A stretch of 24,137 nucleotides of DNA from Stramonita haemastoma (GCA_030674155.1 CM060328.1:45887523-45911659); one strand, 5' to 3'. Counted from the stretch's first letter, positions 7,827-18,790 are shown. A program made the numbers and translations. The notes: a model not told the origin generated them from the sequence alone.

Positions 7827-8260
7827 TAACGCGTTCTAGAGGTAACGCGCCTGTCTAGCAAGCGAAAAGTCCGGGTCGGAGTGTGCGGTGGTCCGAATCC
7901 CGCTTGGGCCCCAAAATTTTCCCCCATCCATTAGACCATGAGTGGTGGTCTGGCTGCTTGTCTTTTGAATGAGACGATAAACCTAGGTCCCGTGTGTTGC
8001 ACATCATTATTTAGCGCACATAAAACAGCACACAGCAACAAGGGGGTTATTCCTGGCAACATTCTGTAAAAGAAACCCCTTCTGATAAAGGAAACAAATA
8101 CAGTTGCAGCCCCCCCCAAAAAAAAAAAAAAAAAAGAAAGAATAAAAGGTGGCGCTTCATTGTGGCGACGCGCTCTCCCCGGAAAGAGCAGCCCGAATTT
8201 CAAGCAGAGAAATCTGCTTTTGACATAAGTGGTACAAATGAATAGAAAAAAAAATCCCTC
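7827..8260 (+). mobile_element. S3 tRNA-derived SINE
   Basis: The head includes GTTCTAGAGGTAACGCGCCT, then GTCTAGCAAGCGAAAAGTCC and a B-box-like GGTCCGAATCCCGC. The body follows the S3 order: CCCCATCCATTAGACCATG, GTCCCGTGTGTTGCACA, GGCAACATTCTG, CAAATACAGTTGCAG, a poly-C/poly-A stretch, GCGCTCTCCCCGGAAAGAGC, GCCCGAATTTC, GCAGAGAAATCTGC, ending near AAGTGGTACAAATG with an A-rich tail. It aligns to 2505-2920 read on the minus strand. Confidence 0.87.
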
Positions 8261-8826
8261 GCTCCCTAACGACTGTACAGGTTATGGACACATTTTTATC
8301 TTTCTAGTAACAACTGGATGTGACAGCAACTGTATATCACCTTTATAAAGAACAGAACCCCCCTTTGAGGGGAAAAGGTAAAATAAAGGATGTAGTCTTA
8401 TTGACGACGCCAGAATAAATCAAATTTGCTAGAATTTTTTTTTTTTTTTTATAGCTTTAATACTGCATATACATATTTAAAACATATGCCACTTACTCTC
8501 TGAAAATTTCGTATAGGTGGGATATATATATATATATTTTCTTTTTACTGCGAAAAACAAATCTAGGAAACCTGTTGTTTGTTTTGAAAAGCTGGAAAAA
8601 ACCCGATTCACTGATTTAAATTGAAGACGAGAAACAAATGGCTATCTGTTAAAAAGGGAAACATGATCTGTTTTTAAACAAAAGGGGAGTAGAGATGATC
8701 AAAGGGGAAACATTGAATGCTTTGTCTCATGTCTGTCTCTATCGCTATCTTCAGTTTTACCCGGTTTCAAACTTAACACACACACACACACACACACAAC
8801 ACACACCACACGCACACATTCCTTTT
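8261..8826. other. AT-rich spacer with short microsatellites
   Basis: No gene recognised. It holds a poly-T of about 17 at 8434, (AT)8 near 8524 and an (AC)n run at 8778-8806. Confidence 0.5.
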
Positions 8827-9037
8827 CACTCTCCCAAAAGTCCTTCGGATGAGACTATACACGAGGCCCCGTGTGCGAACGCACGCAGAACATCTTGCGC
8901 ACACGTTAAATCCCGTTCGATTTTCGTATGAGTAAAGCCATTGTGTGCCGGTGGGAACAGATGATAAGATTTACAAAACTGCTTACCACAGCGACTGGAT
9001 GTAAAAAAAACACGAGTGTTTATTCCATTATCTGGAT
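8827..9037 (+). mobile_element. S1 SINE fragment cut by the assembly gap
   Basis: Plus-strand S1 body from CACTCTCCCAAAAGTCCTTC through CGTGTGCGAACGCACGCAGA, CATCTTGCGCACACG and GGATGTAAAAAAAACACGAG to TTATCTGGAT, close to the S1 3' end, where the Ns begin. The tRNA head is absent. Confidence 0.87.
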
Positions 9038-9137
9038 NNNNNNNNNNNNNNNNNNNNNNNNNNNNNNNNNNNNNNNNNNNNNNNNNNNNNNNNNNNNNNN
9101 NNNNNNNNNNNNNNNNNNNNNNNNNNNNNNNNNNNNN
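9038..9137. other. Assembly gap, 100 N
   Basis: Exactly 100 Ns, the usual placeholder for a gap of unknown size. Open frames that run through it are meaningless. Sequence quality differs sharply on the two sides. Confidence 0.99.
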
Positions 9138-11417
9138 GAAACATGTGTCCCTGTCTATAAATTTAGCGATAAAACCCCTTTTGTACTACTTGGGGCTAAA
9201 AAAGGAAAAAAAAAATTTCCCCAAAACCCGGCCTAAAAAAATTTCATTAACTTCCCCTTTTTTAAAAAATTTAAAAAAAACAGTTTTCCTTCTCGAACTA
9301 AAATAACTCTATGCTCTGAAACTTTTAAAATTATGATCCAAATTTTGGGGGTCCCATTTTGGATAAAAACTTTCACTGAAATTTTAAAAAACTGCCCACT
9401 AAAAACCAAAAAGGGCAAACATGCCCCCAACCGCCTTGGCTTACAAAAAACTAGGGGGCTTTCTTTCTTGGTTTTTAAAAAACACAAAATATCTGAAGAG
9501 TAAAAAGATTACGAAATCCCCCAAAAAATCCCAAAACGTCAAAAAAAAAAGAAATATTTCCAAGATTTTCTTTCTTTAAAACAAAAAAAAAAAAAATTTG
9601 GAAGGCCATAAATCAAATAAAAAAAAAAATCATTTCCAAAAAAAATGTAATCAAATTTTTTACTGGTGAAAAATCAAACACTTAATAAAGGGTTTTACTA
9701 AGTTTTTAGCAAAGACATAAGCAAAACTGCCCCAAAAAAAGAAAACCCTTTTTTAAAACTCCACATACCCCTTTTTTCTATTTTTTTTAAAAGTCTTTTG
9801 TTTTGATTCACCCCCAAACAATCCCGGACAAGAGGCCTCGATGGAATAACGCGAAAATTTTAAAACTGTCCCTCCGTTATCACTGAGATTTAACATATTA
9901 AAAATATATTATATTTTTTTTGATAGTAACCCTTTTTTTGTAAAAACTTTTTCCCCCCCCTTTCCTTAAAATGCTTTAAATGTCCCCATTAAAAATTTTG
10001 GGACACTTCAATCCTTCCCAAAATAAGGCCAATTCCCTTTTTATCCCCCTTTCAAAAAACCCCTGGAAAAACTTTTTAAAAAACACTTTGTCCATCATAT
10101 AGACCTAAAAACTTTTCTTCCCTAACCAATTGGTTCAGAAAAAAATCACTTGTCATAATGCACTGATTTTTTAGACAAAAATTTGGGTTCAAACATTAAA
10201 GAAAAAAATTTTTGGAAAAAATATTTGTAGATTTCAAAAAAGTATTTCAATTTGCCAACCTTTTAAACAGAAAGCTAACCTGTTTAAATTTCACAAAAAA
10301 CAGAATATTTGCTTTTACTTTTTTTAAAACAAAAAAAGGTGTCTAACAACTACATCCATCCAATCTAAAACCCATTACTTTGGGCACCCAGGGATCAATA
10401 CTAGGGCGATTCTCTTTTATTTAAAATTTTTGGGCCTTCTCTAATTTTAAAAACCAAAAAGTGCTATTTGGTTTTCACAACTTTTACGAGCCTTTCGACA
10501 TTGATTTTTAAACCCATTCAAAAAAGCTGTTACTTGTCAAAGGGCAGAATGAAAAACCCCTGTCTTTTTTTTTCCCCCCCAAAAAAATAAAATGCGCTGT
10601 CACCCCCCAAAAAAAGCGCCAAAATTTTCCCCCCCAAAAAAATTTCCAAAAATAAGAAAAGAAGAAAAGAAAAAAAACCTTTTACCCAAAGTTCTAGGGG
10701 AAAAAAAAATCGAGAAACCCGGGTTTTTCCCCCCCCTATTTCTTTTATGCAAAACTTGCCCCCAAAAAGGGATACCATTGACTAAAAATTAAAAAAATTT
10801 CCCGAAAACCATTAAAGTTTTTTTTTTAAAATTTATAAAATCCTTTAAAAAAAGTTCCCCCTTTTGGGATTTCCGTACAAAAACATGAAAAACCTTTTTT
10901 TCCTTTTTTTAAAAATTTTCTCTCAAACTGACCCCTTTTGAAGAAAAAACCTTCTTAAAAAGGGGGTTTCCCTTTAAGTATTCCCCCTACAAAAAAAGAC
11001 TGAAATATAAAAAAGGCATAATGAGGTTTAAAAATAAAAAAGAGCGTTAATTTAAAAAAAAGTTAAAAATCATTAAAAATTTGAAAAAATGAAAAAAAAT
11101 TTAATTGAAAAAATTTTTTTATATTATTGGGTTTTTAATTTTATAATTTAAAAAAAATCATTTACAACATTCAAAAAAACCCTTCAATTTCAATTGTGCA
11201 TCAAAAAAAACGAACCCGACTCATCATGTTGGGTATTTTAAAATTTATATGTGTGTATGTTTATATTTTGTGTGTGTGTTGATTTATGTATTTAAATTAT
11301 GTATAAATTTTTTTAATATAATATATATATATATGATAAAAATATTTTAAGTAATTTTTTATGTAATGTAAGAAATTTTTATAAAATTTTTTTATATATC
11401 ACCAAAAACCTCTCCCT

Positions 11418-11452
11418 TTGTCTGTCTGTCTGTCTGTTGTTGTCTGTCTGTC
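11418..11452. repeat. Short (GTCT)n tract
   Basis: TCTGTCTG units with one interruption in the noisy region. Confidence 0.8.
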
Positions 11453-11490
11453 TTTTTTCCCGTTGTCCCCTTTTTTTGTTTTCCCTTTTA

Positions 11491-11575
11491 ACCACGGGGA
11501 CCGGATTTAAAAAAAGCCCATGAATTTCTTTTTTTTGTTATCCTCGATTAAAAGAATAAAATAAAATTTTAAAAA
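11491..11575 (+). mobile_element. S1 SINE 3' fragment (noisy)
   Basis: ACCACGGGGACCGGATTTAA, an A-run, GCCCATGAATTTC and TATCCTCGATTAAAAGAATA with an A/T tail match the 3' end of S1 in plus orientation. Confidence 0.7.
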
Positions 11576-12304
11576 AACTTGGAAGGGTTATTTTACTTTT
11601 GTTTTTTAAAATTTTTTTCTGAAATTTGATTTTATTTTTTTTGAAAAATGTTATTTTTTTTTCTCAATGTTTTAAGTTTAGTTAGTATTGGGTTTTTTTT
11701 TTATGTGTGGTTGTTTTAAAATTTTTTAAATAAAAGGGTTTTTAAATTTTTTTTTTACATATATTAAAAAAAATTATTTTTTTAAAAATTTTAAAGTTTT
11801 TTAAATTTTTTTTTTTTTTATATTGAAAATTTTTTTGTGTGTCACTTTTTTGATTCTTCTTTCTTTTCTCTCTCTTTCCTCTCTCCTCTTCTCTCCCCCT
11901 CCTTTCTCTCTTCTCTTCTACTATTATTTTTTTATCTCTTCCATCCCTATTGAGAAATGTTTGTTCTTTTTTGACTCCCTTTTTGTAATTTTTGGGGGTT
12001 TTTGACGAAAGTAATGTTTTTATGTAAAATTTTAATTAATTTTCTAAATTTTTTTTTTTTTTTTAAAAAATGAAAAAACTTTGGCCAAACCACATAAAAA
12101 AAAATTAAAAAAACATACCCTTTTTTTATTTTATCGAAAAAATTTATAAGTATTATAAGATATTAGGGTATAAAATTTTCCAAAAATGTGCCTTACAGCG
12201 GATGGATTCCCCCTTGTGTTGTTCGGTTATGTTTCACTCAGAATTAAGGCAATTTTTCCCTTTTGAATAAGTTTTTTTTGGAAAAAGGGGAGAACCAGTG
12301 AAAA

Positions 12305-12675
12305 TGTGTGGGGGGTGTGGTGTGTGGTGTGTGTGTGTGTGTGTGTGGTTGGGGGTGTGTTGTGCGGGGGTGTTTTTTTTGTGTGTGTTGTGTGTGTTTT
12401 GTGTGTGGGGGTGGTGTGTGTGTGTTTGTTGTATGGTGTGTGCATTTTGGTCTTTTTGTGTGGTTTGTGGGGTGTTTGTGTGTGTTTGTGTGTGGTGTGT
12501 GTTTTGGGGTTTTGTGTGTGTGTTTGTGTGTGTGTGTGTGGTGTGTGTGTGTTTGTTTTGATTTGTATGGGTTTTTGTGTTTTGTTTTTGTGTGGAATTT
12601 TTGGGGGGTTTTGGGGTTTTGTGTTGTGTCTATGTGGGGTGGTCTGTGTGTGTCTGTGTTGAGTGTGTGTGAGTG
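12305..12675. repeat. Degenerate (GT)n-rich tract
   Basis: About 370 bp composed almost only of G and T with GTGTGTG cores. Probably a long (GT)n microsatellite spoiled by homopolymer errors. Valine/cysteine-rich frames here are artefacts. Confidence 0.85.
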
Positions 12676-13163
12676 TAAGGGCCCATGTAAAACATATCCG
12701 ATTGAAAAAAAATGTTTTGCCTATTTTTTGAAAATCTGGGGTGTTTTATGTAAAAAAAAAAAAAAAAAATAATTTTGATTTATTTTATTTTATTTTTTTG
12801 GGTTTTGTATGTCCCCCCCCCCCCCCCAAAAAGGGATATTGTTTTTAAAAATTTTTCCCTTTTACCCAAATTATGATTTTTATCCTGTATAATTTTTGAA
12901 AAGATGGTGGGGGGTTGTTTTTTTTGTTTTGTTTTTGGTTGTTTATTTTTTTTTGTTTCTTGTTTGCCCTTTTATCTTTTAAAAACTTTTTCTTTCCTTT
13001 TTTCAAAATTTTTATTGTGAATTCAGTTTTTTTGTTTTCTGAAGAGTGCATGTTTTTATTACCTTATCATTAAGTGTCCTTTTTCTTGGGTGTTGTTTGG
13101 TATTGCGTTTTTTTGGGTTTTGTATCTTCTCAATTTGATATATCCCCGAAAAAAGGGGGGGGA

Positions 13164-13211
13164 GGATGTAAAAAAAAACCCCGAGTGCTTTCTATTTTCC
13201 TCGAATAAAAA
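13164..13211 (+). mobile_element. S1 SINE 3' fragment (noisy)
   Basis: GGATGTAAAAAAAAACCCCG, AGTGCTTTCTATTTTCCTCG and AATAAAAA match the last part of S1 (GGATGTAAA...GCACGAGTGC, then TTATCCTCGAT) with typical errors. Confidence 0.65.
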
Positions 13212-13377
13212 ACTTTGCCTTGCCTTGCCTTGCCGGCCCCTTTTTTTGTTCTTTTTCTCTGTGGGGATGGGGGGAGTAGGGGGGGGGGGTTTTTAGCTTT
13301 TTTCCCGTCGGGGGGGGGGGGATGAAAAAAAAAAAAAAATGCTTACTCTGTAACCCCTTTAAAAATAAAAAAAATTT

Positions 13378-13737
13378 TCTTCATTATTCTTCATTTATTC
13401 ATTCATTCATTATTATTTTTTCATTCATTCATTTTATTCTCTCTCTCTCTCTCTCTCTTCTCTCTACTTCTCTCCTTTTCTTCTCTTTTCCTCTCTCTCT
13501 CTTTTATTTCTCCTTCCCTCTCTCTCTCTGTGTCTCTCTTTTCCCAAAAGTATGTAAAAGCTTATTTTAACCCTTGAAAAAATAAAGTTTTTTTATTCAT
13601 TCATTCATTCATTTTTTCTTTTTTTCTTTTATTTTTCTTTTATTCATTCATTCATTTTTTATTCATTCATTCTCTTTTTGTCTGTCGGCTGGCTTTCGGC
13701 CCGTCCCGGCTGTCTGTCTGTCTGTGTTTTTCTTCAT

Positions 13738-13773
<36 letters not shown>

Positions 13774-13835
13774 TTTTTTTTTTTTTTCTTTCTTTTTTTT
13801 TTTTTTTCTTTTTTTCTTTCTTTCTGTTGGGTTTT
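13378..13835. repeat. TTCA, CT and CTTT simple repeats
   Basis: Blocks of TTCATTCA (near 13395, 13420, 13597 and 13645), a CT-rich run (13437-13540) and a CTTT run (13737-13775) followed by T-runs. Simple-sequence DNA of poor quality. Confidence 0.85.
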
Positions 13836-13962
13836 AATTTTCCTTTTTTTTTTTTCTGGGTTTTGGGGGGGGGGGCTTTTGTCTGTTGTCTGCGTTTTCT
13901 GTTTTTAAAAAACCAGCATCGGCGGGTGCAAGTCGTACCTTGAATTATTCAACTGGAGACAT

Positions 13963-14310
13963 GAAGAAGAGAGAGAGAGGAGGGGAGAAGAGAGAGAGAG
14001 AGAGAGGGGAGAGAGAGAGAGAGAGAGGGGGAGAGAGAGAGAGAGAGGGGAGAGAGAAGAGAAGAGAGAGGGGGGAGAGAGAGGGAGGGAAGGGGGGGGA
14101 GGAGAGAGGAGGGAGAGAAGGGGGGGAGGGAGAGAGAGGGGGGAAAAGAGAGGGAGAGATAGGAGAGAGAGATAGAGAACCAAAAAGACGAAAAAACGAC
14201 AGAGAGAGAGGGGGAGAGAGAGACAGAGCCCAGAGACAGAGAGACAAAGAGAGAGAGAGAGACAGAGAGACAGAGAAGAGACAGGGGAGGAGAGGGGGAA
14301 GAAGATGGGG
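13963..14310. repeat. Polypurine (GA)n-rich tract
   Basis: GAGAGAGA and GGGGAGAGAG repeats on the plus strand for about 340 bp, almost without pyrimidines except ACAGAG variants near the end. Arg/Glu- and Leu/Ser-rich frames are artefacts. Confidence 0.9.
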
Positions 14311-14324
14311 GAAATGGGATTTGT

Positions 14325-14656
14325 TTATTATTTTATATCGAGGAAAAAAGAATAAAAATCATGTGCTTTTTTTCATCCGGTCCCCGGGTATGCAGTTTTG
14401 TAAATATTTTCTCGGGTTTTCCCCAACCCCGGGGGACATGGGGCCCACTCTTTGAAAAAACGGAAGGGTTTAAAAAAGGCACAAGATGTTTGCTGCGTTT
14501 TTGCACACGGGGCCCCCGGGTTTTTAATCCACCGAAAGGGCTTTTGGGGGAGAGTGGGTCGACTGATGTTAACTCCAGGGAAAAAATTTCCTCGACCGGA
14601 TTCGAAAACCGGGTGTCAAAAAATTTTTGCGCAATGTTCGACCACTAGGGTATCCC
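14325..14656 (-). mobile_element. S1 SINE, near full length, error-ridden
   Basis: On the plus strand, TTTATATCGAGGA, CATGTGCTTTTTTTCATCCG, GTATGCAGTTTTGTAAA, CACAAGATGTTTGCTGCG, GCACACGGGGCCC, GGGAGAGTGGG, CTGATGTTAACTCCAGGGA and CGACCACTAGGGTATCCCC follow the S1 order from 3' end to tRNA head. Homopolymer indels against clean copies are frequent, which makes this copy a useful gauge of local error. Confidence 0.85.
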
Positions 14657-14890
14657 CTGAGAGGGGAGAGAAAAGGAGAGAGAGGGGGAGAGGGGGGGGA
14701 AAAAGAGAGGGGGGGAGAGGGGAGAGAGAAGAAGAGGGGGGGAGAGAGGGGGGGAGAGGGGAGAGAGAGAGAGGAGGGAGGGAGGGGAGGGAGGGGAGGG
14801 AGAAAGGGGGAGGGGGAGAGGGGGGAGAGGAGAAGAAGGGGGAGGGGGGAGAAGAGGGGGGGGAGGGGAAAAAAGAGAGAGAGGTAGAAA
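14657..14890. repeat. Polypurine GGGGAGAG tract
   Basis: About 230 bp of G and A with almost no C or T, directly after the S1 head. Not coding. Confidence 0.88.
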
Positions 14891-15579
14891 AAGGCGGCCC
14901 CGAGACGGACAAGCAAGACCCCGGGGGGGGGGGGGGCCCCAAAAAAGGGGCACAGAGAGAAACATTACCCCAAAAATTTTCTCCCCTTTTTTTTTACCAG
15001 TTTTTTCAAAAAAAAAATTTGTTTAAGAAATTTTTTTTTTTTCCCTTTTTCAAATTTTCTTTCCAAAACATTCTTTTGAATCGAAAAGGTGATTAAAGGG
15101 GGGAAATTTTATTACCCCTTTTTAAAAAAAAAAAAAATTTTTTTTGGGTTTTTCAAATTAGGTTTGAAAAAACGTTTTCCCGTTTTTTTTTTCGGAAAGA
15201 AAAAAACTTTTACGGGAAATTTCCCTTTTAATTTTTTTTCCCTTTTTTCCCCCAAAGGGGGGAATGATGAAATTTTTTAGCTGGTGTCCACTAGGGCATA
15301 TGGTTCAGGGCCCCCTTTCCTGCAAAACTAAAAAAACCCCCCCTACAGAAAGGTTTTTTAAATTCCTTAAAATTGCAAAAACCCCCCAAAAAGAAATTTT
15401 TGCTCGTTTTAGCTTTTTTTTTTCCCTTTTTTCGTTTTATTTTAGCGAACTAAATCATTTTTTAAAAAAGGGGGGTTTAAGATTGTGCCCCCTATGAAAA
15501 AAATGTTTAGATCAGTTAAGCTGTTGAAAAAGGGGGTAAAAAACTCACTATTACTGATTATTTAATCTCAATAAAACCA

Positions 15580-15872
15580 AAGCCAGCCAGCCACCAAAAA
15601 ACCAAAACCAAAACCCAAAAACCCAAAAAACCCCCCAAAAACCAAACAAAAAACCCCAATTTAAACCCCAAAAACCAACCACCCAAACCCCAAAAAACCA
15701 ACCCCCAACCTCCCAAAACCAAAACAAACCCAAAAAACCCCAAAAAAACCCAAAACCAAAAAAACCAACCAACCAACCCCCAAAACCCAAAAAATTTAAC
15801 CAACCAAAAAAACCAGCAAAAACAACAAAAACGAAAAAAAAACCCAAAACAAAAAAAAAAAAAAAAAAAAAC
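15580..15872. repeat. A/C-only low-complexity tract
   Basis: Almost exclusively A and C on the plus strand (CCAAAA, CCAACC, CCCCAAAA words), with a few G or T. It contains CCAACCAACCAACC, so a (CCAA)n/(CAAA)n microsatellite blurred by errors is the simplest reading. The Phe/Gly/Trp-rich frame on the minus strand is not a protein. Confidence 0.85.
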
Positions 15873-15893
15873 AAAAAATCTTTTTAAATTTCT

Positions 15894-15903
15894 ATTATCT
15901 ATT

Positions 15904-15938
<35 letters not shown>

Positions 15939-16020
15939 CTATCTATCTATCTATCTATCATTATCTTTTCTATTTTTTAAAATCTTTCTATCTAACTATC
16001 ATTACCCTATCTATCTATTT
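15894..16020. repeat. (CTAT)n tract
   Basis: CTAT units with interruptions (ACTATC, TTATC). Confidence 0.85.
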
Positions 16021-16299
16021 TGATATTTATTATATATAAAAAAAAGAAAAAAAAAAACAACAAAAAACCAAACAAACAAATAAGACTTTGCTTATCTCTC
16101 TAAAACGATTTGTGTTTGTATGTGTCTACACACAATCAAAATCCCCTCCCCCCCCCCCCCCCCCTCCCTCCTACCATTTCGGAAACGATAGAATAAAAAT
16201 CAAACCACCTAGACAATGCCCTTCTTAATCGTCTTTCTGTCTCCCCTTTACTCCCCTAACTGGTTCTTTCTTCTGTTTTAAAACCCCCCCTACTCGATG

Positions 16300-16312
16300 C
16301 TCGCAGTTAGTT
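16300..16312. repeat. Target-site duplication, left, of S2 (minus copy)
   Basis: CTCGCAGTTAGTT, repeated exactly at 16615-16627 on the other side of the element. Confidence 0.9.
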
Positions 16313-16614
16313 AAAAAAAGTTAAAGGTCTGTCCCGATCCAAAGGCTCATCAGGCCGGTGCTTATCCCGGTTTTGTGGCGTTAAGCGACTGAGAGTCATA
16401 GACTCCCCTGGATAGGGGCGCCAGTCTATCGGGAGGGTTAACCCCCAACACAAGGTTGGGTACCCCTTTTTTACCTGGGTGGGCCGAGAAAATAGCCGTA
16501 AAGTGCCTTTTTTCCAAGGGCACAAAAGCCATAGCCGAAAGCTGGGATCGAGCCGCAAACCTTTAGATTTCGAGTCCAACGCCCTAACCACTAGACTACA
16601 ACGGGCGGCTTTTA
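16313..16614 (-). mobile_element. S2 tRNA-derived SINE with target-site duplication
   Basis: Minus-strand copy of the element at 7197-7491. The head carries a full A box TAGTCTAGTGG (near 16598) and the degraded B box GGCTCGATCCC. The body has CTTTTGTGCCCTTGG, GTGTTGGGGGTTAACCC, TAGACTGGCGCC, GTCGCTTAACGCCAC and CCGGCCTGATGAGCC, ending in CTTTAAC and a T/A tail. CTCGCAGTTAGTT at 16300-16312 and 16615-16627 is a perfect 13-bp flanking duplication. Some homopolymer differences suggest it lies at the edge of the poor-quality region. Confidence 0.92.
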
Positions 16615-16627
16615 CTCGCAGTTAGTT

Positions 16628-17036
16628 TAAAGGGCTGAAATTTCAGACGAAGTTTGTATCCATGAATTCGATCAAAGGGTGGTCTTTCTCTTCCCCAAAT
16701 CAGCAAAAGGGTGGGCTATTTAACGGGCGACAACTGTGGGTTTACCATCTACATCACCACTGCCCCTCTTTTAATGGTGTTCGTGAATTCAGGGTGATGT
16801 CTGTGAGCAATGTCTGTTTATTTTGCCTTTCTGCCAAATTTCTGTCCTCAACAAAGTGAGCCATATACCGTGGTGCAGTGGCTGGCAAGTTTGGATATGA
16901 ACAAATTTTATTTATTAGTGGGTAATAGAAAAAGCATAACTATTGCTTTTTAAATTTTTTTTACATCCACCCTCTGGGTGGAAAGAGAAGAGAAAATCAA
17001 ACAAAAAGTAATTAATTTACCAGCGTTTGGGTATTA
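16628..17036. other. Unique spacer, no recognised gene
   Basis: Short open frames only. At about 16870, TGGTGCAGTGG matches an A-box consensus but no B box follows, so I do not call a SINE. Confidence 0.45.
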
Positions 17037-17165
17037 TGAAGAGTTTCATAAAAGTAATAATAATGATAATGATAATAATAATGATAAAAATAGAATAATA
17101 ATAATTTAAATATAATACTAATATAATATAATACTAATAATTTAAAAATGATGATGATGATAGTT
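17037..17165. repeat. (AAT)n/(GAT)n microsatellite
   Basis: AATAATGATAATGATAATAA-type repeats ending in GATGATGATGATAG. Confidence 0.85.
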
Positions 17166-18036
17166 TATCGTTTCATGGCATGAGGAACAATTCAAAAAAA
17201 AAAAGATTACTTCACATGATTCCTACATGCAAAGAAAAAGAAAACTTACAAATATTGAAAATTACGTAAACAGTCTGAAATAAGTCAATATAAGAGAGGG
17301 GGAGGGGGAGAGGGAGAGAGAGAGGGGGGGGATGACAACCACAAGCAAGACTCAGTGTAAGGGGGAAAGGCAAATGGCAAAAGTTTCTTACGGTATTCTC
17401 TCTATGGCATAGTGTGTAAATGGTTGCACGGCTTAAAATGCCTATGCGTGAATGCATGTCTGTATGTCTGTCTGTCTGTCGGTCGGTCTGTCTGTCTGTA
17501 TGTATGCAGGTACGTATGTGTATGCATGCAAAATTTGTTTTTTATGGATACATTTTATGGATGTTTAATCTGTACGGAGACATGAATTATTGTGGGCCAA
17601 GTCGGCTTTTTACCATTTTGTACGATATAAAATGTGTAACCATGAACGTAGGACTGCAAATGATTAATGTTTATTTTTATTATATAAACGATAATGAGTT
17701 GTTATGCTGTATGTTTCTGTAACAACAAAATGAATTGTAAAAAGTTTTTAAAAAAAACAAAATGTTTGGGTGCAAGACATGGATGACCGAGCTTGATCGT
17801 GCCTGCTGCTGCTGGTAACCAGGCCGGCAAGGATGGGGCGGTTGAGGCTCATAGAGCTACTCCCAGCTAAAGTAGGATGGAAAAAAAAGGGGGGGGGAAA
17901 AAAACCTCCCACTTTAAAATTTTCATCAGAAATGGACCTACGTGGCTCGGGTTTTGATGAAAGCGCGGTGACACCACTGCCGTCGAGATGGTCGAAAGTT
18001 ATAATATCCCCCCAAAAACTAGCTCACTGAAAAGAA
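17166..18036. other. Unique spacer with short simple repeats
   Basis: Includes a GAGGGG/GAGAGA tract (17294-17331) and a TCTG/TATG tract (17457-17512). No gene, SINE or splice pattern that I can support. Confidence 0.5.
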
Positions 18037-18147
18037 GGCTTCTTCTTCTTCTTTTTTTTTCTTCTTCTTTTCTTCTTCTTCTTCTTCTTCTTTCTTTTCT
18101 TCTTCTTCTTCTTTTTTCTTCGTCTTCTTCTTTTCCTTTTTCTTCTT
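18037..18147. repeat. (CTT)n microsatellite
   Basis: About 110 bp of CTT units with T-run interruptions. Confidence 0.93.
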
Positions 18148-18197
18148 GTGTGAAAATAGAAAAAAAAACCAACTTCAAATTAGCAATGCTAGGGGTT

Positions 18198-18526
18198 ATT
18201 TTATTTATTTATTTTTTTATTTTTTTATCGAGGTAACAGAATATGAAATCATGTGCTTTTTTAATCCGGTCCCCGTGTGTATGCAGTTTTGTAATTTGTC
18301 ATCTGTCCCCCGGCAACGTGGCCTACTTTACGAAAGCGGAAAGGATTAAGTGTGCGCAAGATGTTCTGCGTGCGTCGCACACGGGGCCTCGGTTTAAAGT
18401 CTCATCGAAGGACTTTGGGGAGAGTGGAGTCAGCACTGATGTTAAATCAGGAGAAAATTTCCTCGACCGACTCGAACCGGGTCTTCAAATTGCCAGCGCA
18501 ATGTTTGACCATAGGTATCCGCCCCC
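18198..18526 (-). mobile_element. S1 SINE, full length, diverged
   Basis: The T/A tail and TTATCGAGGTAACAGAATAT at the 3' end, then ATCCGGTCCCCGTGTGTATG, GTGTGCGCAAGATGTTCTGC, CACACGGGGCCTCGG, GGGGAGAGTGGAGTCAGC, GACTCGAACCGGGT and GCGCAATG, to GACCATAGGTATCCGCCCC (the reversed A box, missing a base). Both promoter boxes carry changes. Confidence 0.88.
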
Positions 18527-18615
18527 TTGTAGCAGACTTAGCGGTCAGGGTGATGATCTCGTGTTTGACTGAGGGCCCAGGATCGAGCCCTCAGAAGGTG
18601 CCGTTTTAATTAGGG

Positions 18616-18790
18616 AAGTTAACCTGCAATTCACATGAGCACTGACTCACTCCCCCCCCCCCAAAAAAAAAAAAAAGTCCTTCAGTTGAAATTTTAATAA
18701 GGGGTCCTGATAGCAAACGCACACAGAACACTTGCACACACGTTAAAAATTACTTCCGCCCATTTGGAAAGAGTAGGTCAGTTCGTGATG
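18616..18790 (+). mobile_element. S1 SINE fragment, degraded
   Basis: AAGTTAAC, GAGCACTGACTCACTCC, a C-run and A-run, AGTCCTTCAG, GCAAACGCACACAGAACAC, TTGCACACACGTTAAA and CATTTGGAAAGAGTAGGTCA follow S1 order in plus orientation with many changes. It lies about 90 bp from the minus-strand S1 at 18198-18526, so the two form an inverted pair. Confidence 0.7.

Larger units (their letters stand above)
9138..16300. other. Very low-quality, homopolymer-inflated sequence
   Basis: Runs of AAAA, TTTT, CCCC and GGGG of 4-9 bases are far more frequent than elsewhere. Recognisable repeats inside (S1 pieces near 11500, 13170 and 14330-14656) show many homopolymer gains and losses against clean S1 copies outside. 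This fits poorly corrected long-read sequence. No gene can be supported; short open frames are noise. Confidence 0.85.

Noticed and set aside
7591..9037. A headless S1 subfamily with a fixed 5' end near AAAGTCCTTCGG
   Set aside because: Closer alignment puts the truncation points at different places (7826, 8827 and about 18616), so these are ordinary independent truncations.
15580..15872. Telomere-like TTTTGGGG repeat on the minus strand
   Set aside because: Irregular, embedded in noisy sequence, and not the TTAGGG repeat expected in a mollusc.
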